A stretch of 64,000 bases of DNA, taken from assembly GCF_000756665.1 (NCBI RefSeq), contig NZ_ARXV01000017.1, forward strand, positions 21,717 to 85,716. Direction: 5' to 3'. The position numbers and the translations under genes were made by a program. The notes beneath the pieces were generated by a model. It was not told the DNA's origin, did no database searches, and saw only the letters and a program-made list of their open reading frames with translations. Position 1 is the stretch's first letter; every line of letters starts with the position of its first letter. The DNA is from Alcanivorax nanhaiticus. Lineage in GTDB: Bacteria; Pseudomonadota; Gammaproteobacteria; Pseudomonadales; Alcanivoracaceae. Of this stretch, positions 1 to 8,491 are shown piece after piece.

Positions 1-1
1 G

Positions 2-541
2 CCGTTCGTGAACATCGTCAACGCCACCCCGGAGCTGTACGACCGCACCGTGGTCATGAATGGTGTCTCCAAGGCCTACTCCATGACCGGCTGGCGTATC
101 GGCTACGCCGCTGGCCCGCAGAAGCTGATTGCGGCCATGAAGAAGGTGCAGTCCCAGTCCACCTCCAACCCGGCCTCCATCAGCCAGGCAGCCGCCGAAG
201 CGGCGCTGGCAGGCGATCAGGGCTGCGTAGACGAGATGGTCAAGCACTTCAAGGAGCGTCACGACTATCTGACTGCTGCTCTGGATGCCCTCCCCGGCGT
301 GAAATGCGTCCAGGGTGACGGCACCTTCTATGCCTTCCCGGACTTCTCCGAAGCCATTGCCAACATGGACGGCGTCGAAACCGACACCGACCTGGCCGCC
401 CTGCTGCTGGAGACCGCAGAAGTGGCACTGGTACCGGGTTCCGCCTTCGGCGCACCGGGCTGCATGCGCCTGTCTTTTGCCGTTGGCATGGACACATTGA
501 AGGAAGCCATCCGCCGAATTGAGCAAGCTCTGGCTAAATAA
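2..541 (+). CDS. aspC: Class I/II PLP aminotransferase, aspartate aminotransferase-like (5' end outside window)
   Basis: This is the C-terminal part of a pyridoxal-phosphate aminotransferase. The frame is open from base 2, so the real start lies before the window and the GTG at 8 is an internal valine. The motif SKAYSMTGWRIGYAAGP carries the Schiff-base lysine (SK) and the phosphate-binding arginine region of fold-type I transaminases. The tail has the usual small domain ending in CMRLSFAVGMDTLKEAIRRI, including the substrate-binding Arg. The sequence style fits the aspartate transaminase subgroup that converts aspartate and 2-oxoglutarate to oxaloacetate and glutamate in the cytoplasm. Exact substrate cannot be proven from a fragment. 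A GC-rich hairpin at 549-584 follows the stop. Confidence 0.9.
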   Translation, partial: PFVNIVNATPELYDRTVVMNGVSKAYSMTGWRIGYAAGPQKLIAAMKKVQSQSTSNPASISQAAAEAALAGDQGCVDEMVKHFKERHDYLTAALDALPGVKCVQGDGTFYAFPDFSEAIANMDGVETDTDLAALLLETAEVALVPGSAFGAPGCMRLSFAVGMDTLKEAIRRIEQALAK

Positions 542-548
542 TCGGCAA

Positions 549-584
549 ACGCACCACGGGGGTGTTGACGACCCCCAGGTGCGT
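549..584 (+). terminator. GC-rich hairpin after the aminotransferase gene
   Basis: ACGCACC (549-555) pairs with GGTGCGT (578-584), and GGGGGT (558-563) pairs with ACCCCC (571-576). No T-run follows, so this is a terminator-like hairpin rather than a textbook intrinsic terminator. It overlaps the -35 box of the tRNA promoter. Confidence 0.45.
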
Positions 585-593
585 CACTAATAT
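565..593 (+). promoter_or_regulatory. Sigma-70 type promoter of tRNA-Asn
   Basis: TTGACG (565-570) and TAATAT (588-593) are separated by 17 bp and lie 17 bp before the mature tRNA 5' end. Both boxes are close to consensus. A GC-rich CGCGCC follows the -10, similar to stable-RNA discriminators. Confidence 0.75.
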
Positions 594-609
594 ACGCGCC
601 TCAAGACAT

Positions 610-685
610 TCCGCCTTAGCTCAGTTGGTAGAGCAAATGACTGTTAATCATTGGGTCGCTGGTTCGAGCCCAGCAGGCGGAGCCA
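610..685 (+). tRNA. tRNA-Asn (anticodon GTT)
   Basis: A complete cloverleaf can be drawn. The acceptor stem TCCGCCT (610-616) pairs with AGGCGGA (675-681). The D-arm contains AGCTCAGTTGGTAGAGC, the anticodon loop CTGTTAA carries GTT, and the T-arm contains GGTTCGAGCC. The 3' GCCA (682-685) encodes the discriminator base and CCA. No 3'-end repeat that would mark an integrated element was seen in the window. Confidence 0.98.
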
Positions 686-692
686 AACAGAG

Positions 693-724
693 AAGGCCAG
701 TATCGTAAGGTACTGGCCTTTTTC
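693..724 (+). terminator. Intrinsic terminator of tRNA-Asn
   Basis: AAGGCCAGTA (693-702) pairs with TACTGGCCTT (711-720) and the stem runs into a T-rich tract (TTTTTC). It sits 8 bp after the tRNA CCA end. This is a strong intrinsic terminator. Confidence 0.9.
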
Positions 725-864
725 TTTGCCCAATGATTGGTTGTCCTGCAGTCGATTGTTAATCATGGGCAACTCGTGAGGCTCAATTCTCCCAAGTTGG
801 TCACGCTCAAAAGCCATTTTTTGAAGCCCTGAACCAAATCCCCCCCCTGAAGACCACCTTGGAA

Positions 865-892
865 TTGTGGATACCCGACAGCATGGTAGAAT
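865..892 (+). promoter_or_regulatory. Possible promoter of the sugar-phosphate transferase gene
   Basis: TTGTGG (865-870) and TAGAAT (887-892) have a 16-bp spacer and lie about 40 bp before the TTG start at 932. The match is moderate. The stretch 725-931 holds no gene; a minus-strand reading frame across it overlaps the tRNA and is not credible. Confidence 0.4.
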
Positions 893-931
893 CCCCTCCT
901 GCCTGACAGTCACCCGACACGGAGACAGGCC

Positions 932-2248
932 TTGTCACTGCCGACCCAGAATGAGCTGAGCATGCATCAGGATCCGATCACACTCTCCCCCTCTCGCCAC
1001 AACCGCTGGTATGAGCGTGTTTTACTCAACTCAGTGATCGGCCACCTCCTGGCACTGGCGAGCATTACCTTGGGTGCCCAATTCATCAGTTACCAGTCTT
1101 GGGTACAAAACGATAATCAGGTCATCACGCTCGGCCTGCTTGCTCTCTGCTACGTGATCAGCATCTACCTTGGCAAAAACATCGCGAGATTTGCAGGCGG
1201 CAAAGCCATTTCTCATATGCTGGGGACCAGTCTAGTCGCCGTGGCCCTAGTGATCACCGTGGTACTGTTACTAAGACTGGAATACGCACGTAGCTCACTG
1301 GTAATTGGCGTTTGTATTCTGCTCACCACCCAGATGCTCTCCGTCGCGATAACTCAGCGCTTCAAGAAACTGAAGGTGGCTTTTGTTCCCACCGAGCACA
1401 TTGAGGCCCTACTACCTCGCAATGCCAAAAATATGGAATATCGTGTTTTGAAAGAACCGGACCTTGGTGGGAGCCGCTTCGACGGTATTGTAGTGGACAT
1501 GGATGCAGAGCTGGAACCTGACTGGATCCGCTTTATTAGTCACTGCAATATCTCAGGAATTCCAGTCTTTAATGCCCGTAAAGTTACGGAATCCCTCGAT
1601 GGGAAGGTAAATCTTTCAACCCTGCAGAGCACAGATCTGGCAAACCTGCAGCCTCAACCGGTTTATTTGGCAGCCAAACGCGCCTTTGACATTCTGGTGA
1701 CCTTGGCCGTTGCCCCACTGTTGTTGCCTGTTTGCATCATTGTTGCCATCTTGATTCGCCTCGACTCACCAGGCTCAACGATTTTTATTCAGCAACGTAT
1801 TGGCAAGGGCAACTGCGTCTTCAGCATGTACAAGTTTCGGTCCATGCGCCCACTTGAAGACGCCAATGCAGCACCACAATTCGCCGATAAAGACGCTCAT
1901 CGCATTACTCGACTTGGCGCCTTTATCCGCAAATTCCGCATAGACGAACTGCCGCAGTTTTTTAATGTTTTGAAAGGTGACATGAGCCTAATCGGCCCGC
2001 GCCCAGAACAGCCCGGCTTTGTGGAAAAGTTTGAAGAAGAAGTACCCTATTACAGCTATCGCCACATTGTAAGGCCAGGCATTACAGGCTGGGCGCAGGT
2101 CAACCAAGGTTATGCGACCGACACAGAGAGCACTCGCGAGAAAGTCGAAAACGACTTTTATTACATTAAGCACCTATCACCAAGCCTAGACTTCCTGATA
2201 ATTATCCGCACACTCAGGACCATAGCCACAGGTTTTGGCGCAATGTAG
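932..2248 (+). CDS. Polyprenyl-phosphate sugar-1-phosphate transferase (WcaJ/WbaP family)
   Basis: Integral membrane enzyme that loads the first sugar-1-phosphate onto undecaprenyl phosphate to begin an exopolysaccharide or O-unit. Several hydrophobic segments (about residues 31-140) form the N-terminal membrane region, followed by a nucleotide-binding-like middle. The catalytic bacterial sugar transferase domain starts at KRAFD (249-253) with one membrane helix, then DELPQ (338-342), MSLIGPRPE (351-359) and RPGITGWAQV (381-390). At 438 aa it is a full-length long-form member. The TTG start at 932 has GGAGA six bases upstream; an ATG at 962 is the alternative. It is the only island gene on the plus strand, convergent with the UDP-xylose synthase gene. 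The sugar donor is not decidable from sequence. Confidence 0.92.
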   Translation: MSLPTQNELSMHQDPITLSPSRHNRWYERVLLNSVIGHLLALASITLGAQFISYQSWVQNDNQVITLGLLALCYVISIYLGKNIARFAGGKAISHMLGTSLVAVALVITVVLLLRLEYARSSLVIGVCILLTTQMLSVAITQRFKKLKVAFVPTEHIEALLPRNAKNMEYRVLKEPDLGGSRFDGIVVDMDAELEPDWIRFISHCNISGIPVFNARKVTESLDGKVNLSTLQSTDLANLQPQPVYLAAKRAFDILVTLAVAPLLLPVCIIVAILIRLDSPGSTIFIQQRIGKGNCVFSMYKFRSMRPLEDANAAPQFADKDAHRITRLGAFIRKFRIDELPQFFNVLKGDMSLIGPRPEQPGFVEKFEEEVPYYSYRHIVRPGITGWAQVNQGYATDTESTREKVENDFYYIKHLSPSLDFLIIIRTLRTIATGFGAM

Positions 2249-2270
2249 TCAGAACAGGTTTTGAAAAGCC

Positions 2271-2296
2271 GGCATGATAGAAATTCATGTCATGCC
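2271..2296. terminator. Hairpin between convergent genes
   Basis: GGCATGA (2271-2277) and TCATGCC (2290-2296) form perfect 7-bp arms in the 74-bp gap between two convergent genes. It could serve both strands. The T-runs are weak, so the terminator call is tentative. Confidence 0.4.
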
Positions 2297-2322
2297 AGCG
2301 TTTCTCACGACACCCTTTCAGC

Positions 2323-3261
2323 TCAACCAGCAGAAAGAAGGTTTTCGAAGTAAGTAATAGTTTTTTTCAGCCCTTCGTCCAAATTTATTCCTGGCTGCCA
2401 ACCCAGCTGACTTTCTGCTTTCGTGATATCAGGTCGGCGCTGACGAGGATCATCTTGAGGAAGCGGCTCGAACACCAGTTTTGATGAAGACCCCGTCAAA
2501 TCGATAACATGCTCCGCCAATTCTCGAACCGTAAACTCCCCCGGGTTGCCCAGGTTGATTGGCCCAGTCACAGATGAGTCACTGTTCATCAGGCGGACAA
2601 AGCCCTCGATGAGGTCGTCGACATAGCAGAAACTTCTTGTCTGATTCCCTTCTCCATAGACCGTAATATCTTCACCGCGCAGGGCCTGAACAATAAAATT
2701 GCTTACTACGCGGCCATCATCAGGGTTCATCCTGGGCCCGTAAGTATTAAAGATACGTGCAACCTTGATGGAAAGCTCAAACTGACGCTGGTGGTCAAAG
2801 AACAGCGTTTCCGCGCAACGCTTACCCTCGTCATAACATGAGCGAATACCAATAGGGTTCACCAGCCCCCAATAGCTTTCGGGCTGTGGATGCACCTCAG
2901 GATCACCATAAACCTCACTAGTGGATGCCTGAAACACTGTTGCTCCCAAACGCTTGGCAAGATCCAGCATATTCATGGCACCAAGAACACTGGTCTTCAT
3001 GGTATGAATGGGGTCATGCTGATAGTGAACCGGGGAAGCAGGGCAAGCCAAATTATAAATCTGGTCTACCTCAACCATGAGGGGAAGGGTGACATCATGG
3101 CGGATCAACTCAAATTCAGGATTATCAAGCAAATGCAGTACATTGCTCTTTCTTCCGGTATAAAAGTTGTCAACACAAAGAACTTCGTTCCCCTCATTAA
3201 GCAAACGCTCGCAAAGATGTGAACCAAGAAATCCTGCACCGCCAGTGACTAGAACACGCAT
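2323..3261 (-). CDS. uxs: UDP-glucuronate decarboxylase (UDP-xylose synthase)
   Basis: Extended SDR enzyme that converts UDP-glucuronate to UDP-xylose. The N-terminal NAD motif is GGAGFLGS (7-14). The catalytic set is TSEVYGD (114-120) and the YDEGK triad lysine motif (143-147). [15 protein letters not shown] and the Arg-rich [10 protein letters not shown] tail are typical of bacterial UXS at 312 aa. Its substrate would come from the canonical Ugd encoded at 21646-22812. It is the last gene of the long pse transcription unit, one base from the upstream glycosyltransferase gene, so xylose or a UDP-4-keto-pentose derivative is probably a component of the same glycan. Confidence 0.93.
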   Translation of the reverse strand: MRVLVTGGAGFLGSHLCERLLNEGNEVLCVDNFYTGRKSNVLHLLDNPEFELIRHDVTLPLMVEVDQIYNLACPASPVHYQHDPIHTMKTSVLGAMNMLDLAKRLGATVFQASTSEVYGDPEVHPQPESYWGLVNPIGIRSCYDEGKRCAETLFFDHQRQFELSIKVARIFNTYGPRMNPDDGRVVSNFIVQALRGEDITVYGEGNQTRSFCYVDDLIEGFVRLMNSDSSVTGPINLGNPGEFTVRELAEHVIDLTGSSSKLVFEPLPQDDPRQRRPDITKAESQLGWQPGINLDEGLKKTITYFENLLSAG

Positions 3262-3262
3262 T

Positions 3263-4057
3263 TCACATCCTTCCTTTAAAAATTCTCAAGTAAACAGCTC
3301 CGCAGACATGAGTAAAGGTCATAAGCAAGGCTGCAGGCAAGCTGCGACCGGGATACTCCCTATGCATCATAAATACCTTTTTTGCCATTTCCAGCTTCGA
3401 ACCGGAAATCTGCCCTTCAACCTTCCGGTAATTAAGAACAGGCAAGAGCAGCTTATGGCATACCACTCCGGATTCGAGAATACGGAGCCAGCAGTGATTA
3501 TCCTCTACAGCCCGGTAGCGAATACTTTCTTCAAAAGGGTGACATAGCAACAGCTCTCGAAGAATAATCACGCTAGAGGTAGGAATCCTGTTGCGAATAG
3601 ATTGCTGATTGAAATTCACAACTCCGAAACGCAAATCTTCGAACCTGGGAAACTTAATATGCCGGTCATCAGTGAAGTCCACCATCGCCGAGCAAGCAAA
3701 TACGCCACCCCGCTCCTCCAGAAGGCGTAATTGCAGCACCAGCTTGTCCGGATGCCAAATATCATCAGCATCAAGAAAGGCTACGTACTTGCCCTTCGCT
3801 GCTTGCACCCCAACATTTCTTGGCCCAGCAGGCCCGCCAAAGTTTTCTGGCAGCGCAATTAGCCGAATACGTGGATCACGGTCACACCAGCCCTGAACAA
3901 CCTCCCGTGTACTATCGCCGGAACAATCATCAACGATGATCATTTCCCAATTAGCAAAGCTTTGATCAATTACTGATTCGATGGTTTTGCCGATAAGTGC
4001 TTCAGCATTCCATGACGGGGTGACAACGCTTACAACCGGCAATGTATTCTCCATCAT
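3263..4057 (-). CDS. Family 2 glycosyltransferase
   Basis: GT-A fold inverting glycosyltransferase. The N-terminal strand [12 protein letters not shown] is followed by IVDDCSGDS (41-49), with the nucleotide-binding aspartates, and by FLDADD (94-99), the metal-binding DxD region. Length 264 aa is normal for a single GT2 domain. A hydrophobic C-terminus may touch the membrane. The start overlaps the end of the upstream gene by 4 bases (ATGA type), which implies translational coupling. Donor and acceptor are unknown; sitting in the pseudaminic acid unit, it probably adds one sugar of that repeat unit. Confidence 0.88.
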   Translation of the reverse strand: MMENTLPVVSVVTPSWNAEALIGKTIESVIDQSFANWEMIIVDDCSGDSTREVVQGWCDRDPRIRLIALPENFGGPAGPRNVGVQAAKGKYVAFLDADDIWHPDKLVLQLRLLEERGGVFACSAMVDFTDDRHIKFPRFEDLRFGVVNFNQQSIRNRIPTSSVIILRELLLCHPFEESIRYRAVEDNHCWLRILESGVVCHKLLLPVLNYRKVEGQISGSKLEMAKKVFMMHREYPGRSLPAALLMTFTHVCGAVYLRIFKGRM

Positions 4058-5604
4058 CCCCTGTCTCCTCGGGCAAACCAGGATCTCACGGTGTCCACCC
4101 AGCGGAACCCCAAACGGCGATTTACCGATTTGACAGGCAAAGTATTCGCCGAAAATTCGGCATCAGCCAGCTCGCCCCAATCTCTACGCTCTAACAGATC
4201 AACAACAGCTCGCTCACCAAGATCATTATCACCATATGATGGATCATCAGGCGAAATCCGCCCAGTCTCGATCATGGAAACAATTTTCCCTACATCAGCT
4301 CCCTCGTGATATCGGTAGCGAGTGGTCTCAATCGCCTTCACATGATCAACAAACTGCGGGAATCGATGGGAGCGGACATAAAGAAATCGAAGTGTTTTGC
4401 GTCTCACCAAATCAGGGTCAAGATCCTTCAGGCCATTATTTTCCATGTCCTCACGTGAGAGATAGACCTGAACAAACCCGGCTTCCTGGTAGGTTGAGGG
4501 TCCCAAACAAACCACCTGTTTACCACAGGCACCAGCTTCAACAGAGGAGCTCCCCCCGTTAAGAATGACCGTATCAGCCTGCTGAATCAGATCATAGGTG
4601 CTTGCTTTTTCTTCACTGCTAATGAAGTGAATTCCACGCTTTATAGCCCAATCCCGATAAAGAGAAAGAGACCTGTCGCCCTGCGCCTTACCAATATTTT
4701 CAGCCCAATTAGGATGACAACGCAGAACCACTTGCTCGGGCTTCACGCCAAAAACATCAAAAAAATCATCAAGAGCTTGCGTATTATCAACCCAGCTCGT
4801 CATCCACTCATCATGCCCAGCGAATTCATTTTTACTGCTTGGCACAATCAGGAACCGCTTACCCTCTGCCATCACCGGCCACGGAGCTGGCTCGGGGTTT
4901 CTATTGTAAAGGCGCCATTCCAGTGAATTGCGCTGAAGAAAACGCTCACCAATGAGTCTGCCAGCATAAGCAGCCTGGTGCGGAAGCAGAGGTTTGTCAT
5001 CAAACTCAGCTACAAGCTGCCCAAGCCCCTTTAGTGATAAGCAGTTGGCATTGGGTATGAGTTGAATTCCATCACCAAACCAGGTTCTTTCATGGGTAAT
5101 AAAAGGAATGTTCAGACTTTCACACGCATAAGTCAGTCCTCGAGTCAGATCCATTCTGCCATTAAAACAAATGACAGCCTCAAGCTGGTTAGCCTGAATC
5201 CACGACCTGGCACTTTCGTAAACAGAAGCCGTCGGTGCTTTCAGCCTTTCCCTTACCGAAACGACTTCTGGGTCCATCCATTCACCCTCAGACTCGGTAC
5301 GAGTTACAGTACAGGAACTCGAAAGCACGAGCTTATCCAGCTTGGCATCGGAAAGCTGGCTTCCTTGAGTACGAATACCTGTAACGTTTCGACCTGTATA
5401 AGAGCGGACCCCGCCTACCATGCATTTCGTGCACTCTTTATACCTTGCCGAGCCTTTGATCTCCCTTGCATAGCAGTCCGACACTGCAGCATCACAGGTC
5501 AGGAAAAACACTTCATGTCCCGCCTCCCTAAACAGTTCAGAAAGGTAGAAGAGGTGTTCGACATGAGGCCGAAAGGAAAAAATGTTAGCAAATCCGACTC
5601 GCAT
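4054..5604 (-). CDS. Capsule polysaccharide biosynthesis-type protein (GT-B-like)
   Basis: A 516-aa soluble protein resembling surface-carbohydrate and capsule biosynthesis proteins with a GT-B-like fold. The N-terminus MRVGFANIFSFRPHVEHLF looks like a Rossmann half. The C-terminal half has the donor-site style motif NGGSSSVEAGACGKQVVCLG preceded by DLIQQADTVI. An N-terminal cysteine group (CDAAVSDCY, CTKCMVGG) is unusual for a plain glycosyltransferase and could bind a metal or form a structural knot. No exact function is claimed; glycosyl transfer is the most likely role. It ends in a 4-base overlap with the GT2 gene and lies 44 bases after the acyltransferase gene. Confidence 0.7.
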   Translation of the reverse strand: MRVGFANIFSFRPHVEHLFYLSELFREAGHEVFFLTCDAAVSDCYAREIKGSARYKECTKCMVGGVRSYTGRNVTGIRTQGSQLSDAKLDKLVLSSSCTVTRTESEGEWMDPEVVSVRERLKAPTASVYESARSWIQANQLEAVICFNGRMDLTRGLTYACESLNIPFITHERTWFGDGIQLIPNANCLSLKGLGQLVAEFDDKPLLPHQAAYAGRLIGERFLQRNSLEWRLYNRNPEPAPWPVMAEGKRFLIVPSSKNEFAGHDEWMTSWVDNTQALDDFFDVFGVKPEQVVLRCHPNWAENIGKAQGDRSLSLYRDWAIKRGIHFISSEEKASTYDLIQQADTVILNGGSSSVEAGACGKQVVCLGPSTYQEAGFVQVYLSREDMENNGLKDLDPDLVRRKTLRFLYVRSHRFPQFVDHVKAIETTRYRYHEGADVGKIVSMIETGRISPDDPSYGDNDLGERAVVDLLERRDWGELADAEFSANTLPVKSVNRRLGFRWVDTVRSWFARGDRG

Positions 5605-5648
5605 ATGAAGCTATCACCTATTTATCAAGAGGTCCCATGCTGAGGGTT

Positions 5649-6269
5649 TCAAAATCTACTACCTATCTTTCTGGCTGGCATTCCTGCAACAACTGAAAAA
5701 TCTTCGACATCAGATGTCACTACTGAGTTGGCTCCAATGACAACCCCCTTACCAATTCTAACGCCTGGACACACAACCACATTGATACCCAGCCAGCAGT
5801 CAGGCCCGATCTCAATTGGACTATCAAGAGAATCAAGGCTGCCTTCCTTTTCACGAATGAACCTTTCCTGCTCCCGAATGGTTAATTCAGGGATTTCTCT
5901 GAAAGGATGTGTTCCTGATGAGATAAAGACGTTAGGAGCCAGAATGCAACCCTCGCCAATTTTAACAGACCCATTAATTGTGGCTCGTCGCTGAATCGAA
6001 GTTCCAGCACCAACAGAAATCATTGCTGCTGTTTCAATTTCAACACCATGAGATATCCATACTGCCGGCCCAACAAATAAACGCGCCTCTGGTGCAAGTG
6101 TAATAATAGTATCTCGGCCGATTTTTGTGCCGCGACCCAGTTCCATAGACTTCCAGTTGCCATCTATCAGCGCTTCGGGATGAACCCTTGCTCTGTCGCG
6201 AAGCGCAAAATGCAAGGAAGCCAACCATCGCACGATGAAAACTCGCCGAAAATGTCTAATCCTCAACAT
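5649..6269 (-). CDS. Hexapeptide-repeat (left-handed beta-helix) O-acyltransferase
   Basis: A 206-aa member of the LbH acyltransferase superfamily. The middle and C-terminal parts show repeating hexapeptides with I/V/L every six residues (IGPDCWLGINVVVCPGVRIG, KGVVIGANSVV) and end in the common VVAGMPARKIG tail. An SGTHPFRE loop supplies the likely catalytic His. Such enzymes O- or N-acetylate sugars of surface glycans with acetyl-CoA. The start overlaps the flippase gene by 7 bases. Target sugar is unknown; within this unit it may acetylate the repeat unit built around pseudaminic acid. Confidence 0.85.
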   Translation of the reverse strand: MLRIRHFRRVFIVRWLASLHFALRDRARVHPEALIDGNWKSMELGRGTKIGRDTIITLAPEARLFVGPAVWISHGVEIETAAMISVGAGTSIQRRATINGSVKIGEGCILAPNVFISSGTHPFREIPELTIREQERFIREKEGSLDSLDSPIEIGPDCWLGINVVVCPGVRIGKGVVIGANSVVTSDVEDFSVVAGMPARKIGSRF

Positions 6270-7507
6270 TCACCCAACCTCACTTTCAACGCGTAGCCAA
6301 CAACAGCCAAGTACCTCACAACGGTCACAGTCAAGGCCATAAAGGCCATACTCTCAAACGACAGGGGTTCATGCCCCATCAATTGCAAACCGCCCCACCA
6401 TAGCGACAGCCCCACAAGCCCGGAAGCAACCGTTATGGCAAGAAGAGGGCTTTCTTTACCCACCACGATAAGCATGCTCGACCAAAAGTCTGAAAACCGA
6501 AAAACCGCTATCACAATAAACAAGGGCAAAATGCTAGCTGCAAACACATATCCGGGATAGAACTCATTTATCAACCAAGCGAGCAGCATCGTCGCTGGTA
6601 TAGAAAACAACAGACCTGCAGCTAGTATGAAGCAACTGGCCTTCACTACTCTCATGAAGACTTTCTCTATACCAAACTCAGCGTACGCACGAGCAAGACT
6701 TGGAAAAAAAGAGGCATTAACTATAACCTGCATAGATTGAGAAGCCGCAATAACAATCCATACAAATGCATAGCCAGCAAAATACTCGGGAGATAGCACC
6801 TCGGCGGCCACCCAACGATCGCCATTGGCAAAAATGAAGCCGATCACGATTACCGCTGCGAGTGAAATTGCGCTTGCCCAATCAATCTTGCTAAAACGAG
6901 CCAGTGCCACTGCTAACAATATCGAAAAAGAATACTTCCCTCTCCTGAACGTAGCGGACAAATGGAGTACAGAGAGACCGATCGATACCAACGCTTCAGC
7001 AAGGATGACATCAGTGGAGGAGTATCGATACGTAGAAGCTATATAACCTGCTCCCAGCACGATACAGGCACGATAAAGATTCTGATTACTGAAGCGTATT
7101 GATTCCCCCCGACTACGGCTTTCTATAGTAGCAAGGAGAAATGTCTGCTGACTGAGGCCATGTAATAGCCCCGCGAGCAGTCCCGCTGAGGCAAGTCCCG
7201 CCGCTTCACCTCCCAATACCGGCAGCAAAGAACCGACCAAGAAACAAACAATCGATACCATCAAAGACTGAAGCAACAAAACAAGCGAAGAGCGAAACCT
7301 GCCAGCAAGTAGATCCATGGGCATTTGTCGCTGCAGCATGGTTTGAAGGCCAAGACAACCGAGAATACTGAACGTGCTGGAGACCAAAAGTGCGGCGCTG
7401 TAGATGGCAAATTCTTCATGGCTGAGCAATCGAGCGTACAGCAATGGCCTCAGCATCATGACCAGCATGGCTATTGCCAAAATCGGCACATACCAGAGTT
7501 TCTTCAT
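6263..7507 (-). CDS. wzx: Wzx-type polysaccharide flippase
   Basis: A 414-aa polytopic membrane protein with about 12 hydrophobic segments spread over its length, starting MKKLWYVPILAIAMLVMMLR. Layout and size match the Wzx/MOP flippase superfamily, which moves undecaprenyl-linked repeat units across the inner membrane. Positions such as LSHEEFAIYSAALLVSS near the first helices resemble the family's N-terminal region. It lies in the pse unit and is one of two flippases in the window (the other is at 38332-39678), suggesting two separate lipid-linked repeat units. Sequence alone does not show which glycan it exports. Confidence 0.85.
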   Translation of the reverse strand: MKKLWYVPILAIAMLVMMLRPLLYARLLSHEEFAIYSAALLVSSTFSILGCLGLQTMLQRQMPMDLLAGRFRSSLVLLLQSLMVSIVCFLVGSLLPVLGGEAAGLASAGLLAGLLHGLSQQTFLLATIESRSRGESIRFSNQNLYRACIVLGAGYIASTYRYSSTDVILAEALVSIGLSVLHLSATFRRGKYSFSILLAVALARFSKIDWASAISLAAVIVIGFIFANGDRWVAAEVLSPEYFAGYAFVWIVIAASQSMQVIVNASFFPSLARAYAEFGIEKVFMRVVKASCFILAAGLLFSIPATMLLAWLINEFYPGYVFAASILPLFIVIAVFRFSDFWSSMLIVVGKESPLLAITVASGLVGLSLWWGGLQLMGHEPLSFESMAFMALTVTVVRYLAVVGYALKVRLGEC

Positions 7508-7545
7508 CTGTCAACCAAACTCATATCCATGCATGCGCAGGCATC

Positions 7546-8484
7546 TCAAGTAATGGCCTTTAATGTTTCCGGATCCCGGATGTCGTTGGCAACGCCATAG
7601 TCGAACAATGCAAACTGAAACTGAAGCAGCAGGCGTGGAGAATTGGTCGGAGTCATCCCCTTATGCAAGCACCATGTGTCTTCAGCAAATCCTTCTCCTG
7701 CATTCCCACAAATCTCTACAATGCTGCTATCTGGATAGGTTTCACTAACTTCTTCATCGCTATAACGGCGGATATTCCAACGATCCAGGAAGGACTTTGC
7801 CGGTGCCTTACCCTGAGAGCCCAAGACACAGACATGTGCACCATCCCCCTCCTTTACATCAGTCAGGTAGAAGAAGAATTTGAAAAAACGGAAATCATCC
7901 ACGTCTCGATGAAACACATGAGCATGCCGGCTTCTGTCTTCATCCGTGGCATCAACAGGAAAAGTCCACCAAAGATTAGCACCAACAAATGTTGGCTTTG
8001 ACTTAAGATAGAGGCCAGCTATCTGGTTCAAAACAGGATCACTAATTAGTTTGGCGACTTCCGGGCATTCGCTCAGCGTATTGAAGTATTGAGCCACCAG
8101 AATAGTCTTATCCAGCTGTTTCTCAGCGGCCACCCTGTCAGCAACAAGAAAGCCTTTATCAACATTCCGGTCTGCATAACAGTGCGTATCTCCAGTGAAC
8201 TTTAGGATCTTCTCCACCACATGGCCCGGCAGTTTCAGCCCAAATGCAGCACCATCGCGTTCAAGATCTCTGGAAACCCTGACTGGATCCACGTCGGGGA
8301 AATAGGTATCCACCTCTAAACCAGGATTGACGCCCTCCCCAACCAACATTCTTCGACTATAAGTGAACAGCCAACGAAACAACGAAAATCGGGCAAAAGC
8401 ACGCATCAATGTATAACCTGGCTGATGCCGCAAACTAACCAACAACTGTCGAACCTTGTTAATTGCGATACTTCTTGTCATCAC
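7546..8484 (-). CDS. Phytanoyl-CoA dioxygenase (PhyH)-like Fe(II)/2-oxoglutarate oxygenase
   Basis: A 312-aa protein with the facial triad of Fe(II)/2OG oxygenases: HRD at 192-194 supplies His and Asp, H274 (WCLHKG) is the distal His, and R284 is placed to bind 2-oxoglutarate. The double-stranded beta-helix strands around FRFFKFFFYLTDV and PRLLLQFQFALF fit PhyH-like proteins. The N-terminal 50 residues are basic and helical. It lies immediately downstream of pseI and upstream of wzx in the same run of genes, so an oxidation (hydroxylation) of a sugar, lipid carrier or acyl group in this glycan is a reasonable guess. The substrate is unknown. Confidence 0.78.
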   Translation of the reverse strand: MMTRSIAINKVRQLLVSLRHQPGYTLMRAFARFSLFRWLFTYSRRMLVGEGVNPGLEVDTYFPDVDPVRVSRDLERDGAAFGLKLPGHVVEKILKFTGDTHCYADRNVDKGFLVADRVAAEKQLDKTILVAQYFNTLSECPEVAKLISDPVLNQIAGLYLKSKPTFVGANLWWTFPVDATDEDRSRHAHVFHRDVDDFRFFKFFFYLTDVKEGDGAHVCVLGSQGKAPAKSFLDRWNIRRYSDEEVSETYPDSSIVEICGNAGEGFAEDTWCLHKGMTPTNSPRLLLQFQFALFDYGVANDIRDPETLKAIT

Positions 8485-8491
8485 ACAACTC

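Noticed and set aside
610..685. tRNA-Asn as integration site of the polysaccharide island
   Set aside because: No direct repeat of the tRNA 3' end, integrase or other mobility gene was found in the window.
644..913. Minus-strand 89-codon reading frame overlapping tRNA-Asn
   Set aside because: It covers the tRNA gene and terminator and ends in LLGSNQRPND, a translation of tRNA sequence often mis-annotated as protein.
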